Source: Massilia litorea (GTDB taxonomy: Bacteria; Pseudomonadota; Gammaproteobacteria; Burkholderiales; Burkholderiaceae_D). From it: a stretch of 64,000 nt of DNA. This document shows, in pieces, positions 20,837 to 31,181 of the stretch. The translations under genes were made by a program, and so were the position numbers. A model generated the notes under the pieces. That model saw only the letters and a list, made by a program, of their open reading frames with translations, had not been told where the DNA came from and ran no database searches. The stretch lies in assembly GCF_015101885.1 (NCBI RefSeq), contig NZ_CP062941.1:248001-312000 (forward strand), written 5' to 3'. The first letter of the stretch is position 1; every line of letters starts with the position of its first letter.

Positions 20837-22053
20837 CACAGGCGCCCTCCCCGCATCAGGACGCGGTTCTCGTAGTCGATGCGCAGCAGGATCGCGAGAC
20901 CGATGCAGTTGATGACGACGCCCGAACCGCCATAGCTCATCAGCGGCAAGGTCAGGCCTTTGGTCGGCAGCAGGCCCAGGTTCACACCCATGTTGATGAA
21001 GGTCTGCACGCCGATCCAGATGCCGATGCCTTTCGCAGCCAGGCCCGCGAAGAACTGGTCGAGGGCGATCGCCTGGCGGCCGATGTCGAAGGCGCGCTTG
21101 ACGATCCAGTAAAACAGCGCCAGCGTCACCAGCACGCCGACCAGGCCCAGCTCTTCGCCGATCACGGCCATGATGAAGTCGGTGTGCGCTTCCGGCAGGT
21201 AGTGCAGCTTCTCGACGCTGTTGCCGAGGCCGACGCCGCCGATCTCGCCGCGCCCGAAGGCGATCAGCGAGTGGGTCAATTGATAGGCCTTGTCCAGCGC
21301 ATTGTCTTCCTGCCACGGGTCGAGGTAGGCGAACATGCGCGCGCGGCGGAATGGCGACAGCGCGATGATGGACGTAAAAATGATCACCAGGATGGCGCCG
21401 ATACCGCCGAACCAGATCATGTTGAAGCCGCCCAGGAACAGGATGCCCATGGCGATGCAGACGATGACGCCGAAGGCGCCGAGGTCGGGCTCGAGCAGCA
21501 GCAGCATGCCGACCACGCCGATCGCAAAGGCCATCGGCATGAAACCCTTGGTCAGCTTGTGCATGTACTGCTGCTTGCGCACCGTGAAGTCGGCGGCGTA
21601 CAGCACGGCGACGATCTTCATCATCTCGGACGGCTGCAGGTTGAAGACTTTCAGCGACAGCCAGCGCCGCGCGCCGTTCACCACCACGCCGACGCCTGGA
21701 ATCAGGACCAGCATCAACAGCACCAGGGTGCCGACGAACATCAGCGGCGCCAGCTTTTGCAGGGAGGCGATGGGGATGCGGAAGGTGATATAGCCGAACA
21801 GGAGCGCCGCCGCGATGAAGGCCATCTGGCGGAACAGGAAGTATTCATGGCGCCCGGTCAGGTAGGCGAACTTGGGCGAGTCCGGCAGCGCGATCGAGGC
21901 CGAATACACCATCACCATCCCGAACAGCATCAGGATCACGGTGACCCAGACCAGCGGCTGGTCGTAGTCCATCATCTTCGACGGGCGCGAGCGCTCGGCG
22001 ATGGCCGCGTCGCTGGCGGAACCGGAGAATTTGAAGGGAATCTGGAAAGCCAT
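20836..22053 (-). CDS. ftsW: Lipid II polymerase FtsW (SEDS glycosyltransferase)
   Basis: FtsW is the septal SEDS-family peptidoglycan polymerase that works with FtsI. The 405-residue product has about ten membrane helices and a 46-residue cytoplasmic N-terminus. The conserved [13 protein letters not shown]-region equivalent ([10 protein letters not shown] block) and the C-terminal [13 protein letters not shown] signature are present. The ATG at 22053 is shared by one base with the murD stop, the same TGATG arrangement as at the ftsW-murG boundary. Confidence 0.95.
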   Translation of the reverse strand: MAFQIPFKFSGSASDAAIAERSRPSKMMDYDQPLVWVTVILMLFGMVMVYSASIALPDSPKFAYLTGRHEYFLFRQMAFIAAALLFGYITFRIPIASLQKLAPLMFVGTLVLLMLVLIPGVGVVVNGARRWLSLKVFNLQPSEMMKIVAVLYAADFTVRKQQYMHKLTKGFMPMAFAIGVVGMLLLLEPDLGAFGVIVCIAMGILFLGGFNMIWFGGIGAILVIIFTSIIALSPFRRARMFAYLDPWQEDNALDKAYQLTHSLIAFGRGEIGGVGLGNSVEKLHYLPEAHTDFIMAVIGEELGLVGVLVTLALFYWIVKRAFDIGRQAIALDQFFAGLAAKGIGIWIGVQTFINMGVNLGLLPTKGLTLPLMSYGGSGVVINCIGLAILLRIDYENRVLMRGGRL

Positions 22054-23549
22054 CAGATCTCCTGCCCCTTCTCGAGCGCGATCTCGCGCACGGCGTCGAC
22101 GAACACCTGTGCGCGGTGCGCATAGTTCGTGAACATGTCGAGGCTGGCGCAGGCCGGGGACAGCAGCACGCTGTCGCCTGCGCGCGCCAGGCCGGCGGCG
22201 CGGCGCACCGCCTGCGGCAGGTCGTCGAGGTCGAAGCACGGCACGCCGGAAGGTTCGATCGCGGCCTTCACGGCAGGCGCGTCCTTCCCGATCAGCAGCA
22301 CGGCGCGCACGTAGCGCGAGACGGGCTCGGCCAGCGGACTGAAATCCTGGCCCTTGCCGTCGCCGCCGGCGATCAGGAGGATCTGCTGGTCTTCGCCGGT
22401 AAAGGCCTTGCCGAGGCCGAGCAAGGCGGCGACGGTGGCGCCGACATTCGTGCCCTTGCTGTCGTCGTAGTAGTCGACGTTGTCGATGGAAGCGACCAGC
22501 TCGACGCGGTGCGGCTCGCCCGCGTATTCCCGCAGGCCGTGCAGCAAGGGCGCCAGCGGCAGGCCGGCGGCGCGGCACAGGGCCAGGGCGGCGAGCGCGT
22601 TCGAGGCGTTATGCAGGCCGCGGATTTTCAGGGCGTCGGCCGGCATCAGGCGGCTCACCGTCGTTTCGACCGGCTCGGCGACCTCGCCTTTTTTTAATTT
22701 TTTCTCACTCGCCTCGCCGGCCAGCGCGGTGGCCAGCCACAGCACGCCGCGCTCGTTGACGATGCCGAAGCTGCCCGCTTCCTGCGGTTCGCCGGTGCCG
22801 AAGGTAATCTGCGGCACATTCGGTGCGCCCATGCCCATCACGATGGCGTCGTCGCGGTTCAGCACGCGGGTGGTGTCGGCGCCGAAGATGCGGGCTTTAT
22901 CGGCGGCGTAGGCGGCCATGTCGCCGTGCCAGTCGAGGTGGTCCTGGGTGATGTTCAGCACCGTCGCCGCATCGGCGTTCAAGGAGTAAGTGGTGTGCAG
23001 CTGGAAGCTGGACAGTTCGAGCACCCAGGCCTGCGGCAGCTTGTCCTCATGAAGGGCTTCGCGCAGCACGTCCAGCGCGGCCGGGCTGATATTGCCGGCC
23101 ACGCGGGTCTCGAAACCGGCGCGGCGGCACAGCAGGCCGGTCAGGCTCGTGACGGTCGTCTTGCCGTTGGTGCCGGTGATCGCGATGACTTTCGGCGCGT
23201 ACGCACGCTCCGCCTTCAGGGCGGCCAGCGCTTGCGCGAACAGCTCGATCTCGCCCCAGACGGGGATGTTCTTCTCTTGCGCGGCAGGCGTGATCTCGGC
23301 CAGTTCCTTGTTCGGCGCCAGGCCGGGGCTGACGGCCACGAAATCGACGCCGTCGAGCAGCGCGGCCGTGAACTCGCCGTGGACGAATTCGGCATCGGCC
23401 ACGGCTTCGCGCAGCGCAGGCAGGCGTTGCGGCTCGGCGCGCGTGTCGGCCACGCGCACGCGCGCGCCGCAACGGGCGAGCCATTGCGCCATCGCGAGCC
23501 CGGATTCCCCGAGCCCCAATACCAGTGCGAGTTTGCCTTCGTAGTTCAT
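22053..23549 (-). CDS. murD: UDP-N-acetylmuramoylalanine--D-glutamate ligase MurD
   Basis: MurD adds D-glutamate to UDP-MurNAc-L-Ala. The 498-residue product has the [15 protein letters not shown] start, the ATP loop [14 protein letters not shown] (about residues 124-137) and the [10 protein letters not shown] motif. It is about 60 residues longer than E. coli MurD because of insertions, one being the Lys/Glu-rich [12 protein letters not shown] stretch, coded by an AT-rich run near 22690. Insertions of this kind occur in other Burkholderiales and need not affect activity. Confidence 0.95.
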   Translation of the reverse strand: MNYEGKLALVLGLGESGLAMAQWLARCGARVRVADTRAEPQRLPALREAVADAEFVHGEFTAALLDGVDFVAVSPGLAPNKELAEITPAAQEKNIPVWGEIELFAQALAALKAERAYAPKVIAITGTNGKTTVTSLTGLLCRRAGFETRVAGNISPAALDVLREALHEDKLPQAWVLELSSFQLHTTYSLNADAATVLNITQDHLDWHGDMAAYAADKARIFGADTTRVLNRDDAIVMGMGAPNVPQITFGTGEPQEAGSFGIVNERGVLWLATALAGEASEKKLKKGEVAEPVETTVSRLMPADALKIRGLHNASNALAALALCRAAGLPLAPLLHGLREYAGEPHRVELVASIDNVDYYDDSKGTNVGATVAALLGLGKAFTGEDQQILLIAGGDGKGQDFSPLAEPVSRYVRAVLLIGKDAPAVKAAIEPSGVPCFDLDDLPQAVRRAAGLARAGDSVLLSPACASLDMFTNYAHRAQVFVDAVREIALEKGQEI

Positions 23550-23552
23550 CGA

Positions 23553-24722
23553 TCAGCGCAGTTTCAAGGTAGAGAGGCCGACGAGGACCAGGACCATCGT
23601 CACGATCCAGAAGCGGACCACGACCTTGGTCTCCTTCCAGCCCTTTTGTTCGAAATGGTGGTGCAGCGGCGCCATCAGGAAGACGCGGCGGCCGGTGCCG
23701 TAACGTTTTTTCGTGTACTTGAACCAGCTGACCTGGATGATCACCGACAGCGTCTCGGCCACGAACACGCCGCCCATGATGAACAGGACGATTTCCTGGC
23801 GCACGATGACGGCGATCGTGCCGAGCGCACCGCCCAGCGCCAGTGCGCCGACGTCGCCCATGAACATCTGCGCCGGGTGCGCGTTATACCAGAGGAAGGC
23901 CAGCCCTGCCCCTGCCATCGCACCGCAGAAGATCAGCAGTTCGCCGGCGCCGGCGATGTGCGGAATGAACAGGTATTTCGAGTAGGTGACGTTACCGGTG
24001 AGATAAGCGAACAGTCCCAGCGCGCCGCCGACCATCACGGTCGGCATGATGGCCAGGCCATCGAGGCCGTCGGTGAAGTTGACCGCGTTCGAGGAGCCGA
24101 CGATCACGCAATAGGTCAGCGCAATGAAACCCCAGACGCCCAGCGGATAGCTGATGGTCTTGAAGAAGGGGACGATCAGGTCGGCCTTGGGCGGCAGGTC
24201 CATCGAGAAGCCCGACTGTACCCAGGCCACGAACAGCTGGGCCACGCCCCACGGGGTCTTGGCCGACACCGAGAACGCGAGATACAGCGAGGCAGTCAGG
24301 CCGACCAGCGACATCCAGAAGTATTTTTCGCGCGAGCGCATGCCTTCCGGGTCCTGGTACACGACCTTGCGGTAGTCGTCGACCCAGCCGACGGCGCCGA
24401 AGCCGAGCGTGACGATCAGCACCGGCCAGATCAGCCGGTTCGACAGGTCGCACCACAGCAGCGTGGAGATGGCGATCGAGATCAGGATCAGCACGCCGCC
24501 CATGGTCGGGGTGCCGTGTTTTTTCAGGTGGGTCTGCGGACCCTGGGTGCGCACGGCCTGGCCGACCTTCATCTCGGTCAGCTTGCGGATCACGGCCGGG
24601 CCGGTAAACAGGCCGAGCGCGATCGCGGTGATCGTGGCGAACACCGCGCGGAAGGTGATGAAGTTAAAGACACGCATCGGACCGATGTAGTCCTGCAGGT
24701 ATTGGGCGAGCCAGAGAAGCAT
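23553..24722 (-). CDS. mraY: Phospho-N-acetylmuramoyl-pentapeptide transferase MraY
   Basis: MraY makes lipid I by moving phospho-MurNAc-pentapeptide onto undecaprenyl phosphate. The 389-residue membrane protein has about ten helices. The catalytic motifs are GWVDDYRKV (cytoplasmic loop 2), [10 protein letters not shown] and the HHHFE motif in the last loop ([13 protein letters not shown]). It is adjacent to murF with no spacer and to murD after 3 bp. Confidence 0.97.
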   Translation of the reverse strand: MLLWLAQYLQDYIGPMRVFNFITFRAVFATITAIALGLFTGPAVIRKLTEMKVGQAVRTQGPQTHLKKHGTPTMGGVLILISIAISTLLWCDLSNRLIWPVLIVTLGFGAVGWVDDYRKVVYQDPEGMRSREKYFWMSLVGLTASLYLAFSVSAKTPWGVAQLFVAWVQSGFSMDLPPKADLIVPFFKTISYPLGVWGFIALTYCVIVGSSNAVNFTDGLDGLAIMPTVMVGGALGLFAYLTGNVTYSKYLFIPHIAGAGELLIFCGAMAGAGLAFLWYNAHPAQMFMGDVGALALGGALGTIAVIVRQEIVLFIMGGVFVAETLSVIIQVSWFKYTKKRYGTGRRVFLMAPLHHHFEQKGWKETKVVVRFWIVTMVLVLVGLSTLKLR

Positions 24723-26093
24723 TTAGTGGGCGTCCTTGCCAGTGTGTGTGGATCCAGTCAGGTGATTGACCACGCGTTCCATCTTCATGAAACGCGAGCC
24801 CTTCACCAACACAGTTGCATCAGAATTGCCGCCCAGTTCCTTGTCCAGTGCTGCCAAAACATCCTCAAACTGCTCGAAATAATGGGCGCCGCTCGCCGCC
24901 AGATGGCGCGAGAGCTCACCCGTCGCCAGCACCGTCTCGATGCCGCGGCTTTGCGCATACGCGCCGATCTCTTCGGTGAATTCGCGGCCCTGCGTGCCCA
25001 CCTCGCCCATGTCGCCGATGACCAGGATGCGCGGTGCCGGATAGGCTGCCAGCACATCGATCGCGGCGCGCATCGAGTCGGGGTTGGCGTTGTAGGTGTC
25101 GTCGATCACCAGCGCGCCGTTCGCGGCGCGCTTTTGCTGCAGGCGCCCGCCGACCGGGGTAAAACCTTCCAGGCCGCGCACGATGACGCTTTGTTCGATG
25201 CCGCCCGCCAGCGCGCAGGCAATCGCCGCCAGCGCGTTGCGTACATTGTGCTCGCCCGCGGCTGCCAGTTTCAGTTCAAACGCGCCGCCCGGCGTCGTTA
25301 CTTTCAAATTGTTACCGAATCCCGTGCTGGCGTAGCTCGCGCGCACGTCGCAGGCGTCGGAAAGGCCGAAAGTCATGCTCCGGCAGTGCGCCGCCAGGCC
25401 CTGCCAGAGGGACGTATAGACGTCGTCGCCCGGATAGACGGCCACGCCGTCCGCCGGCAAGGCGGCCAGTACGGAGCCGTTTTCCTGCGCCACCGCTTCC
25501 ACCGTGTGCATGAATTCCTGGTGCTCGCGCTGGGCGTTGTTCACCAGTCCCACGGTCGGCTGGGCGATCGCGGCGAGGCGACCGATCTCGCCCGGATGGT
25601 TCATGCCGAGTTCGACGACGGCCGCGCGGTGCGAGGCTTCCAGGCGCATCAGGGTCAGCGGCACGCCGATCTCGTTGTTCAGGTTTCCCTGCGTGGCCAG
25701 GCGTGCGGCTTCGCCGAACGCGGCGGCGAGGATCGCGGCGATCATTTCCTTGACCGTCGTCTTGCCGTTGCTGCCGGTGACGCCGATCAGGGGAATGCTG
25801 TACTGGCGGCGCCATTGATTCGCGATCTGGCCGAGCGCCGCCAGGGTGTTCGGCACGAGGATGGCCGGCAGGGTCCAGCCTTCCGGCAGGCGTTCCGCGA
25901 CGACCGCGGCGGCGCCGTTGGCGGCGACCTGCGGCAGGAAGTCATGGGCATCGAAGGTTTCGCCGCGCAATGCGACGAACAGCGCGCCGGCATTCGCCGT
26001 GCGGCTGTCGGTCGAGACGCTGTCGAAGCTGGCGTCAGCAATCAGCTGAGAACCAGGCATCGATGCGATCAGATGTGCGAGCGAACCGCGCAT
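24723..26093 (-). CDS. murF: UDP-MurNAc-tripeptide--D-alanyl-D-alanine ligase MurF
   Basis: MurF attaches D-Ala-D-Ala to complete the pentapeptide precursor. The 456-residue protein has the N-terminal DSRTANAGALFVALRGE block, the ATP loop GVTGSNGKTTVKEM (about 109-122), the NNEIGVPLTL block and the C-terminal DTYNANPDSM and VLVKGSRFMKME motifs. It is one base from murE and abuts mraY. Confidence 0.97.
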   Translation of the reverse strand: MRGSLAHLIASMPGSQLIADASFDSVSTDSRTANAGALFVALRGETFDAHDFLPQVAANGAAAVVAERLPEGWTLPAILVPNTLAALGQIANQWRRQYSIPLIGVTGSNGKTTVKEMIAAILAAAFGEAARLATQGNLNNEIGVPLTLMRLEASHRAAVVELGMNHPGEIGRLAAIAQPTVGLVNNAQREHQEFMHTVEAVAQENGSVLAALPADGVAVYPGDDVYTSLWQGLAAHCRSMTFGLSDACDVRASYASTGFGNNLKVTTPGGAFELKLAAAGEHNVRNALAAIACALAGGIEQSVIVRGLEGFTPVGGRLQQKRAANGALVIDDTYNANPDSMRAAIDVLAAYPAPRILVIGDMGEVGTQGREFTEEIGAYAQSRGIETVLATGELSRHLAASGAHYFEQFEDVLAALDKELGGNSDATVLVKGSRFMKMERVVNHLTGSTHTGKDAH

Positions 26094-26094
26094 G

Positions 26095-27615
26095 CTAGTT
26101 ATTCCTCATCATGGTGAGCCGCGCACTGAGCGCCAGCGCGGCGTGGTCGGCGTCGGAAAACGGCAGCTTCTTGCCCTTGATTTCCTGGTAGGGCTCGTGG
26201 CCCTTCCCGGCCAGCAGGATCACGTCCTGTTTATTCGCCTGCTTGACGGCGGCCAGGATCGCGGTGGCGCGGTCCTCGATCGCCTGATGTTCTTTATCCA
26301 TACCCGCGACGATCTGGGCGATGATCGCGCCCGGTTCTTCGCTGCGCGGGTTGTCGCTGGTGACGATGACCTGGTCGGCAGCTTGCGCGACGGCGCCCAT
26401 CTGCGGACGCTTGCCCGGGTCGCGGTCGCCGCCGCAGCCGAACACGCACCACAGCTGGCCGCCACGCTCGTCCGCAACCTGGCGCAGCGCGTGCAGGGTT
26501 TTTTCCAGCGCGTCCGGCGTGTGGGCGTAATCGATCACGACCAGCGGCGCATCCTGGCCGCCGACCTGCTGCATGCGGCCCGGGGCCGGCAGCAAGGCTT
26601 CGATCGCCTCGACCGCGCGCGGCAGCTCGACGCCCTTGGCCAGCAGCGCGCCCAGCACGGCCAGCGCATTGCTGATGTTGAAGCGGCCGACCAGCTGGGT
26701 TTTCACCAGCTGGCTACCCTGGGGCGCCTCGAGCTGGAATTCGGCTCCCGTCGGACGGCTGCGTTTATTGGACGCGCGCAGGATGGTCACGCCCTCGATC
26801 GCCGGCTGGGTGGCCGCGTCGTGCAGCGTGTAGCCGGTGATCGCCAGCCCGGGATTGGTCGCACGCAGGTGTGCCACCAGGCGCTGGCCGGCCGGATCGT
26901 CGAGGTTGACGACGGCGGTCTGCAGGCCGGGCCATTCGAACAGCTTGAGCTTGGCCGCCTCGTAGGTCTCCATGTCGCCGTGGTAGTCGAGGTGGTCGCG
27001 CGTCAGGTTGGTGAAGATCGCGACGTCGAAATGCAGGCCGGCCAGGCGTCCTTCGACCAGGCCGATGGACGAGACTTCGATCGCCAGCGAGCGTGCCTTC
27101 GCTTCGCGCACGGCAGCCAGGCGGCTCGCGAGCAGCACGGCGTCCGGCGTGGTGTAGCCGGTCACGTCGAACTCGGGTTCGCCGCGCCCTTTGTACATGG
27201 CCACGCCGAGGGTGCCGATGACGGCGGCCGTCTCGCCGAGCCTTGCGAAGGCCTGGCCGAGCCAGACGGCGCACGAGGTTTTTCCATTGGTGCCGGTCAC
27301 GCCGACGGTGAACATGTCGGCGTCGGGCTGGCCGAGGACGGCGTGCGCGATCAGGCCGGCCTGCGGTTTCAGGTCCGGCACGGCCAGGTGCGGCACCACG
27401 ATTGCCTCGTCCCAGGCGAAGTCGCGCGCTTCGAAGACGACGGCGGCGGCGCCGTTCGCGACTGCCGAAGCGATGAAGCGGCGCCCGTCGGCGGTTTCGC
27501 CCGGATAGGCGAAGAAGACGTCGCCCGGTACAACCTGGCGCGAGTCGGAAACGAGTTTGCCGCCCGGTGCGGCGGCAGTGATCCACTTGCAGATATCGTG
27601 CAGGCTACGCGTCAT
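26095..27615 (-). CDS. murE: UDP-MurNAc-tripeptide synthetase MurE, meso-diaminopimelate type
   Basis: MurE adds the third stem residue. The 506-residue product has the GVTGTNGKTSCAVW ATP loop and the substrate signature DNPRSEEP, the DNPR form that selects meso-diaminopimelate rather than lysine, as expected for a Gram-negative wall. The ATG at 27615 shares one base with the ftsI stop. An alternative TTG two codons upstream is less likely. Confidence 0.96.
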   Translation of the reverse strand: MTRSLHDICKWITAAAPGGKLVSDSRQVVPGDVFFAYPGETADGRRFIASAVANGAAAVVFEARDFAWDEAIVVPHLAVPDLKPQAGLIAHAVLGQPDADMFTVGVTGTNGKTSCAVWLGQAFARLGETAAVIGTLGVAMYKGRGEPEFDVTGYTTPDAVLLASRLAAVREAKARSLAIEVSSIGLVEGRLAGLHFDVAIFTNLTRDHLDYHGDMETYEAAKLKLFEWPGLQTAVVNLDDPAGQRLVAHLRATNPGLAITGYTLHDAATQPAIEGVTILRASNKRSRPTGAEFQLEAPQGSQLVKTQLVGRFNISNALAVLGALLAKGVELPRAVEAIEALLPAPGRMQQVGGQDAPLVVIDYAHTPDALEKTLHALRQVADERGGQLWCVFGCGGDRDPGKRPQMGAVAQAADQVIVTSDNPRSEEPGAIIAQIVAGMDKEHQAIEDRATAILAAVKQANKQDVILLAGKGHEPYQEIKGKKLPFSDADHAALALSARLTMMRNN

Positions 27616-29390
27616 CACCAACTCTCCTCGAGTGGCTCTTCCGGAATGATGATGTCGGTGACCGACGAATCCGGAGGAATGTTATGGGCCCGCAGGGCGT
27701 TCGCTGCCAGGTCGGCGAAGGTCGGCGCTGCGACGCTGCCGCCGGTGCGCAGCGCGCCGCGCGGGTTGTCGACCATGACGGCGATGATGAAACGCGGCTT
27801 CGACATCGGCGCGATGCCGACGAAATAGCCGATGTTGTCGGTGCGCGAGTAATGGCCGTTGACGATCTTTTCGGCGGTACCGGTCTTGCCGCCCACGCGG
27901 TAGCCCGGCACCTGCGCCTTCGAGGCCGTGCCTTCCGGGCTGACGACCGATTCGAGCATGGTGCGCACCTGGGCCGCGGTCTTCGGCGAAATGACCTGCT
28001 GGCCGACCGGCCGTTCGTCCATCTTGACGAACGACAGCGGGATGATGTCGCCGTTGCGCGCGAAGATCATGTAGGAGCGCGCCATCTGCAGCAGCGACAC
28101 CGACAGGCCGTGGCCGAAGGCCATGTTCGCGTATTCGATCGGCTTCCAGGACTTCCATGGACGCACGCGGCCGGCGGTCGGGCCGGGGAAGCCGAAGCGC
28201 GGGGCCTGGCCGTAACCGAGCTTGGTGTACATCTCCCACATTTCCTGCGGCGGGATCAGCTGCGAGATTTTCACCACGCCGATGTTCGACGACTTCTGGA
28301 TGATGCCGCCCACGGTACGCACGCCGTAGTTGTGGGTATCGCGGATGGTCTTCCCCGTGATCGTGATGCGGCCGGGCGAGGTGTCGAACACGGTGTTCGG
28401 CGTGATGCGCTTGGTTTCCAGGCCGAGCGCCACGGTCACCGGCTTGATCGTCGAGCCGGGCTCGAAGGTGTCGGTGATGACGCGGTTGCGCAGCTGCTCG
28501 CCGGTGAGCTTGGAGCGGTCGTTCGGGTTGTAGCTCGGGTAGTTGGCCATGGCCAGCACTTCGCCCGTCTGCACGTCGAGCACGACGGCGCCGCCGGCCT
28601 GGGCGTTGAACTTCTCGACCGCATTCTTGACGCTGGTGAAGGCGATGTACTGGAGTTTACTGTCGACCGACAGCGTCAAGTCCTTGCCGTCGTGCGGCTC
28701 GCGCGAGAAGCCCAGGTCTTCGACGATGCGGCCCAGGCGGTCCTTGATCACGCGGCGGCTGCCCACCGCGCCGACCAGGGATTTTTGCTGCGCCAGCTCC
28801 ATGCCTTCCTGGCCCACGTCTTCGACGTTGGTGAAGCCGACCATGTGGGTCATGACTTCGCCCTGCGGATAAAAACGCTTGTATTCCTTGCGCGTGTCGA
28901 GGCCCGAGATTTTAAGTTTTTCGATTTTCGCGATGACGTCCATCTCGACCTGGCGCTTCAGGTAGACGAAGGTGCGGTCGGAGTCGAGCTTCTTGCGCAG
29001 TTCCGATTCCGGCATCTCGAGCAGGCGCGCCAGTTCCCTCAGTTTTTCCGGCGGCGAGGCCAGCACGTCTTCCGGGATCGCCCAGACGGCCTTCACCGGC
29101 AGGGACGAGGCCAGCACCTCGCCGTTACGGTCCATGATCTTGCCGCGCGTGGCGGGCAGCTCGAGCGTGCGCTCGTAGCGGCTCTTGCCCTGCTTTTGCA
29201 GGAACTGGGTCGACATGCCCTGCAGCCAGAGCGCGCGCAGGCCGAGCGCGGCAAAGGCCGCGAACAGCACGAACAGCATCACGCGCGAGCGCCAGTCGGG
29301 CAGGCGCACGGCCAGCACGGGGCTCTTCGAGAAGGCCATGCCTTTGGCCGCGGCGACGCGGCCGGTGGTGAAGGGCTTGTCGCGCTTCAT
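27615..29390 (-). CDS. ftsI: Septal peptidoglycan transpeptidase FtsI (PBP3)
   Basis: FtsI crosslinks septal peptidoglycan and is the partner of FtsW. The 591-residue protein has a single N-terminal membrane helix (about 36-56), a dimerisation/pedestal domain and a transpeptidase domain. The domain carries the SxxK nucleophile Ser313 (PGSTIKP), SSN and GGKTGTAEK motifs. It starts within the last codon of ftsL (4-bp overlap). Confidence 0.97.
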   Translation of the reverse strand: MKRDKPFTTGRVAAAKGMAFSKSPVLAVRLPDWRSRVMLFVLFAAFAALGLRALWLQGMSTQFLQKQGKSRYERTLELPATRGKIMDRNGEVLASSLPVKAVWAIPEDVLASPPEKLRELARLLEMPESELRKKLDSDRTFVYLKRQVEMDVIAKIEKLKISGLDTRKEYKRFYPQGEVMTHMVGFTNVEDVGQEGMELAQQKSLVGAVGSRRVIKDRLGRIVEDLGFSREPHDGKDLTLSVDSKLQYIAFTSVKNAVEKFNAQAGGAVVLDVQTGEVLAMANYPSYNPNDRSKLTGEQLRNRVITDTFEPGSTIKPVTVALGLETKRITPNTVFDTSPGRITITGKTIRDTHNYGVRTVGGIIQKSSNIGVVKISQLIPPQEMWEMYTKLGYGQAPRFGFPGPTAGRVRPWKSWKPIEYANMAFGHGLSVSLLQMARSYMIFARNGDIIPLSFVKMDERPVGQQVISPKTAAQVRTMLESVVSPEGTASKAQVPGYRVGGKTGTAEKIVNGHYSRTDNIGYFVGIAPMSKPRFIIAVMVDNPRGALRTGGSVAAPTFADLAANALRAHNIPPDSSVTDIIIPEEPLEESW

Positions 29391-29659
29391 CGCGCGCCCT
29401 CCGTCAGGTACTGGGTGCGCGCCGGGGTCAGCGGGGTCATGTTCAGGTTGGTGCGGGCGATCTGCTCGATGCGCTCGTTCTTGCCGAGCGTGGACTGGTC
29501 CAGCTGCAGCTGGGCCCAGTCGATGTCGAGCTGGCGCGACTGCTGCTGCAGGCGCTCGAGTTCGATAAACAGGTGGCGCGCCTGGTAGCGCGCGTTAACC
29601 AGGGTCAGGCCGCAGGCGATCAGGCCGGCCGCCAGCAGGATGTTGAGCTTGTTGCTCAT
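29387..29659 (-). CDS. ftsL: Cell division protein FtsL
   Basis: A 90-residue bitopic divisome protein with one membrane helix (about residues 5-22) followed by a leucine-zipper-like periplasmic coiled coil ([23 protein letters not shown]). It forms the FtsQLB complex that activates FtsWI. Both ends overlap neighbours by 4 bp, so translation is coupled to rsmH and ftsI. Identity rests on position, size and coiled-coil pattern, since FtsL diverges quickly. Confidence 0.92.
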   Translation of the reverse strand: MSNKLNILLAAGLIACGLTLVNARYQARHLFIELERLQQQSRQLDIDWAQLQLDQSTLGKNERIEQIARTNLNMTPLTPARTQYLTEGAR

Positions 29660-30618
29660 CGTGCCGCATCCTCCAGCCGCTCGGCCACGCGCAGCACCGC
29701 CGAACGGGCGCGCGGGTTGGCGGAGACTTCCTCGCCGGATGGCTTGATCTTGGCAATCAGCTTCATCTGCGGCTGCGGCAGGTCGACGGCGCGGATCGGC
29801 AGGCGCCGGTCCGGCTGCGGCACCTTGGCCTTGCTGGCCAGGAATTGCTTGACCATGCGGTCTTCGAGCGAGTGGAAGCTGATCACGGACATGCGGGCGC
29901 CGGGCGCGAGCATGGCGTAGGCAGCCGTCAGCCCTGCCTCGAGGTCCTCAAGCTCTTTATTGATGAAAATCCGGATAGCCTGAAAGGTACGGGTGGCCGG
30001 ATCCTTGCCTTTTTCCCGAGTCTTGACCGCGTCTGCCACGATTGCGGCAAGCTGGCGTGTGCCTGAAATTGGCTCGATTGCCCGGCGAGCAACAACCGCC
30101 TTTGCAATCTGAAAAGCAAACCGTTCTTCCCCATAATCACGTATAACCTTTTCCAGTTGTTGTTCGGTCGCCGTGGCTATCCATTCGGCGGCCGAGAGTC
30201 CGCGTGTCGTGTCCATCCGCATGTCGAGCGGGCCGTCGTTGCGGAAGCTGAAGCCCCGCGTGGCGTCGTCGACCTGGGGCGAGGAGATGCCCAGGTCGAG
30301 CAGGATGCCGTCCACTTGCGTCACACCCTGGGCGGCGAGTGCCGTGCCCATGGTCGCGAAGCTGTCGTGGACAATCGAAAAGCGTGGGTCGGCGATCTGC
30401 TGCGCGGTGGCGATCGCCTGCAGGTCCTTGTCGAAGGCAACCAGGCGACCGTCCGGTGCCAGGCGCGACAGGATCAGGCGGCTGTGGCCGCCGCGGCCGA
30501 AGGTGCCATCTATATAGAGACCCGAGGCACGAGCGCCCGTCAGGTCGAGCGCATCGACCGCTTCATCAAGCAGCACCGTGCGATGCTGCAATTCGGGCAC
30601 CGGAGTGGCAATCGTCAT
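29656..30618 (-). CDS. rsmH: 16S rRNA (cytosine1402-N4)-methyltransferase RsmH
   Basis: RsmH (MraW) methylates N4 of C1402 in 16S rRNA using SAM. The 320-residue product has the SAM-binding [10 protein letters not shown] motif (about residues 34-43) and the conserved [15 protein letters not shown] block. The ATG at 30618 gives the standard N-terminus ([19 protein letters not shown]) and lies 7 bp after mraZ. An upstream in-frame start inside mraZ is rejected. Confidence 0.96.
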   Translation of the reverse strand: MTIATPVPELQHRTVLLDEAVDALDLTGARASGLYIDGTFGRGGHSRLILSRLAPDGRLVAFDKDLQAIATAQQIADPRFSIVHDSFATMGTALAAQGVTQVDGILLDLGISSPQVDDATRGFSFRNDGPLDMRMDTTRGLSAAEWIATATEQQLEKVIRDYGEERFAFQIAKAVVARRAIEPISGTRQLAAIVADAVKTREKGKDPATRTFQAIRIFINKELEDLEAGLTAAYAMLAPGARMSVISFHSLEDRMVKQFLASKAKVPQPDRRLPIRAVDLPQPQMKLIAKIKPSGEEVSANPRARSAVLRVAERLEDAAR

Positions 30619-30625
30619 CCGTGCC

Positions 30626-31054
30626 TCAGAAAGAGAAATTGGAAAGTACATCGGGCATGCCGCCGGCAACGGCGGATGCTTCATCGGCGGCCAGCTTGGC
30701 GGCGTCCCAGATCTCGAAGTGGCTGCCCATGCCGAGCATCATCACTTCTTTTTCCAGGCCGACGGCGGCACGCAGTTCGGGGGAAATCAGGGCGCGGCCG
30801 GCGCTGTCCATCTCGACATCGCAGGCGTTACCGAGGAAAATGCGCTGCCACGCGCGTGCCGACATGGGCCAGGCGGCGATCTGGTCGCGGTGGGTTTCCC
30901 AGACGGGACGCGGGAACAGCAACAGGCAGCCGTGCGGGTGGCGGGTCAGCGTGAGGCGGCCTTCGCATTGCAGCGCGAGGGCGTCACGATGCTTTGCCGG
31001 AATCGACATCCGGCCTTTCGCATCGAGATTGATCGCTGACGCGCCTTGAAACAC
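30626..31054 (-). CDS. mraZ: Transcriptional regulator MraZ
   Basis: MraZ is the first gene of the cluster and represses or modulates the dcw promoter by binding tandem GTGGG-type repeats. The 142-residue protein has two SpoVT/AbrB-like DNA-binding repeats, each with the DxxGR motif ([13 protein letters not shown] near residues 10-22 and [13 protein letters not shown] near 83-95). Four boxes with 10-bp spacing are present upstream at 31119-31154, so autoregulation is likely. Confidence 0.96.
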   Translation of the reverse strand: MFQGASAINLDAKGRMSIPAKHRDALALQCEGRLTLTRHPHGCLLLFPRPVWETHRDQIAAWPMSARAWQRIFLGNACDVEMDSAGRALISPELRAAVGLEKEVMMLGMGSHFEIWDAAKLAADEASAVAGGMPDVLSNFSF

Positions 31055-31118
31055 GTAGGTACCTAGCTTTGGAGAGTTATCAGTTTAGTTGTTTTGCGCG
31101 CCGGGAGACCTGAACTTC

Positions 31119-31154
31119 TCCCACAAAACTGCACTTTTTCACACTGTTTCCCAC
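31119..31154 (-). promoter_or_regulatory. MraZ operator: four boxes with 10-bp period
   Basis: On the minus strand the words GTGGGA, GTGTGA, GTGCAG and GTGGGA begin exactly 10 bp apart (plus-strand intervals 31149-31154, 31139-31144, 31129-31134 and 31119-31124). The outer two are perfect matches to the known MraZ box, the inner two are degenerate. The array starts inside the -10 hexamer and covers the expected transcription start, an ideal position for repression. Confidence 0.85.
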
Positions 31155-31181
31155 TTTAGAGGAAGCGTTGTTACTGGTCAA
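31153..31181 (-). promoter_or_regulatory. Promoter of the dcw cluster (Pmra)
   Basis: Minus strand TTGACC (31176-31181), 17-bp spacer, TAAAGT (31153-31158). The -35 matches five of six bases and the -10 four of six. The MraZ boxes overlap the -10 and continue downstream, leaving a 5' leader of roughly 95 nt before mraZ. Confidence 0.75.

Noticed and set aside
22926..26117. A ~1060-codon open frame on the plus strand opposite murD, mraY and murF
   Set aside because: It runs across three well-supported genes on the other strand and has the low-complexity composition of a complement frame.
30619..30684. Upstream start for rsmH inside mraZ
   Set aside because: The added residues are not conserved and would overlap mraZ by about 60 bp, whereas the ATG at 30618 gives the standard N-terminus.
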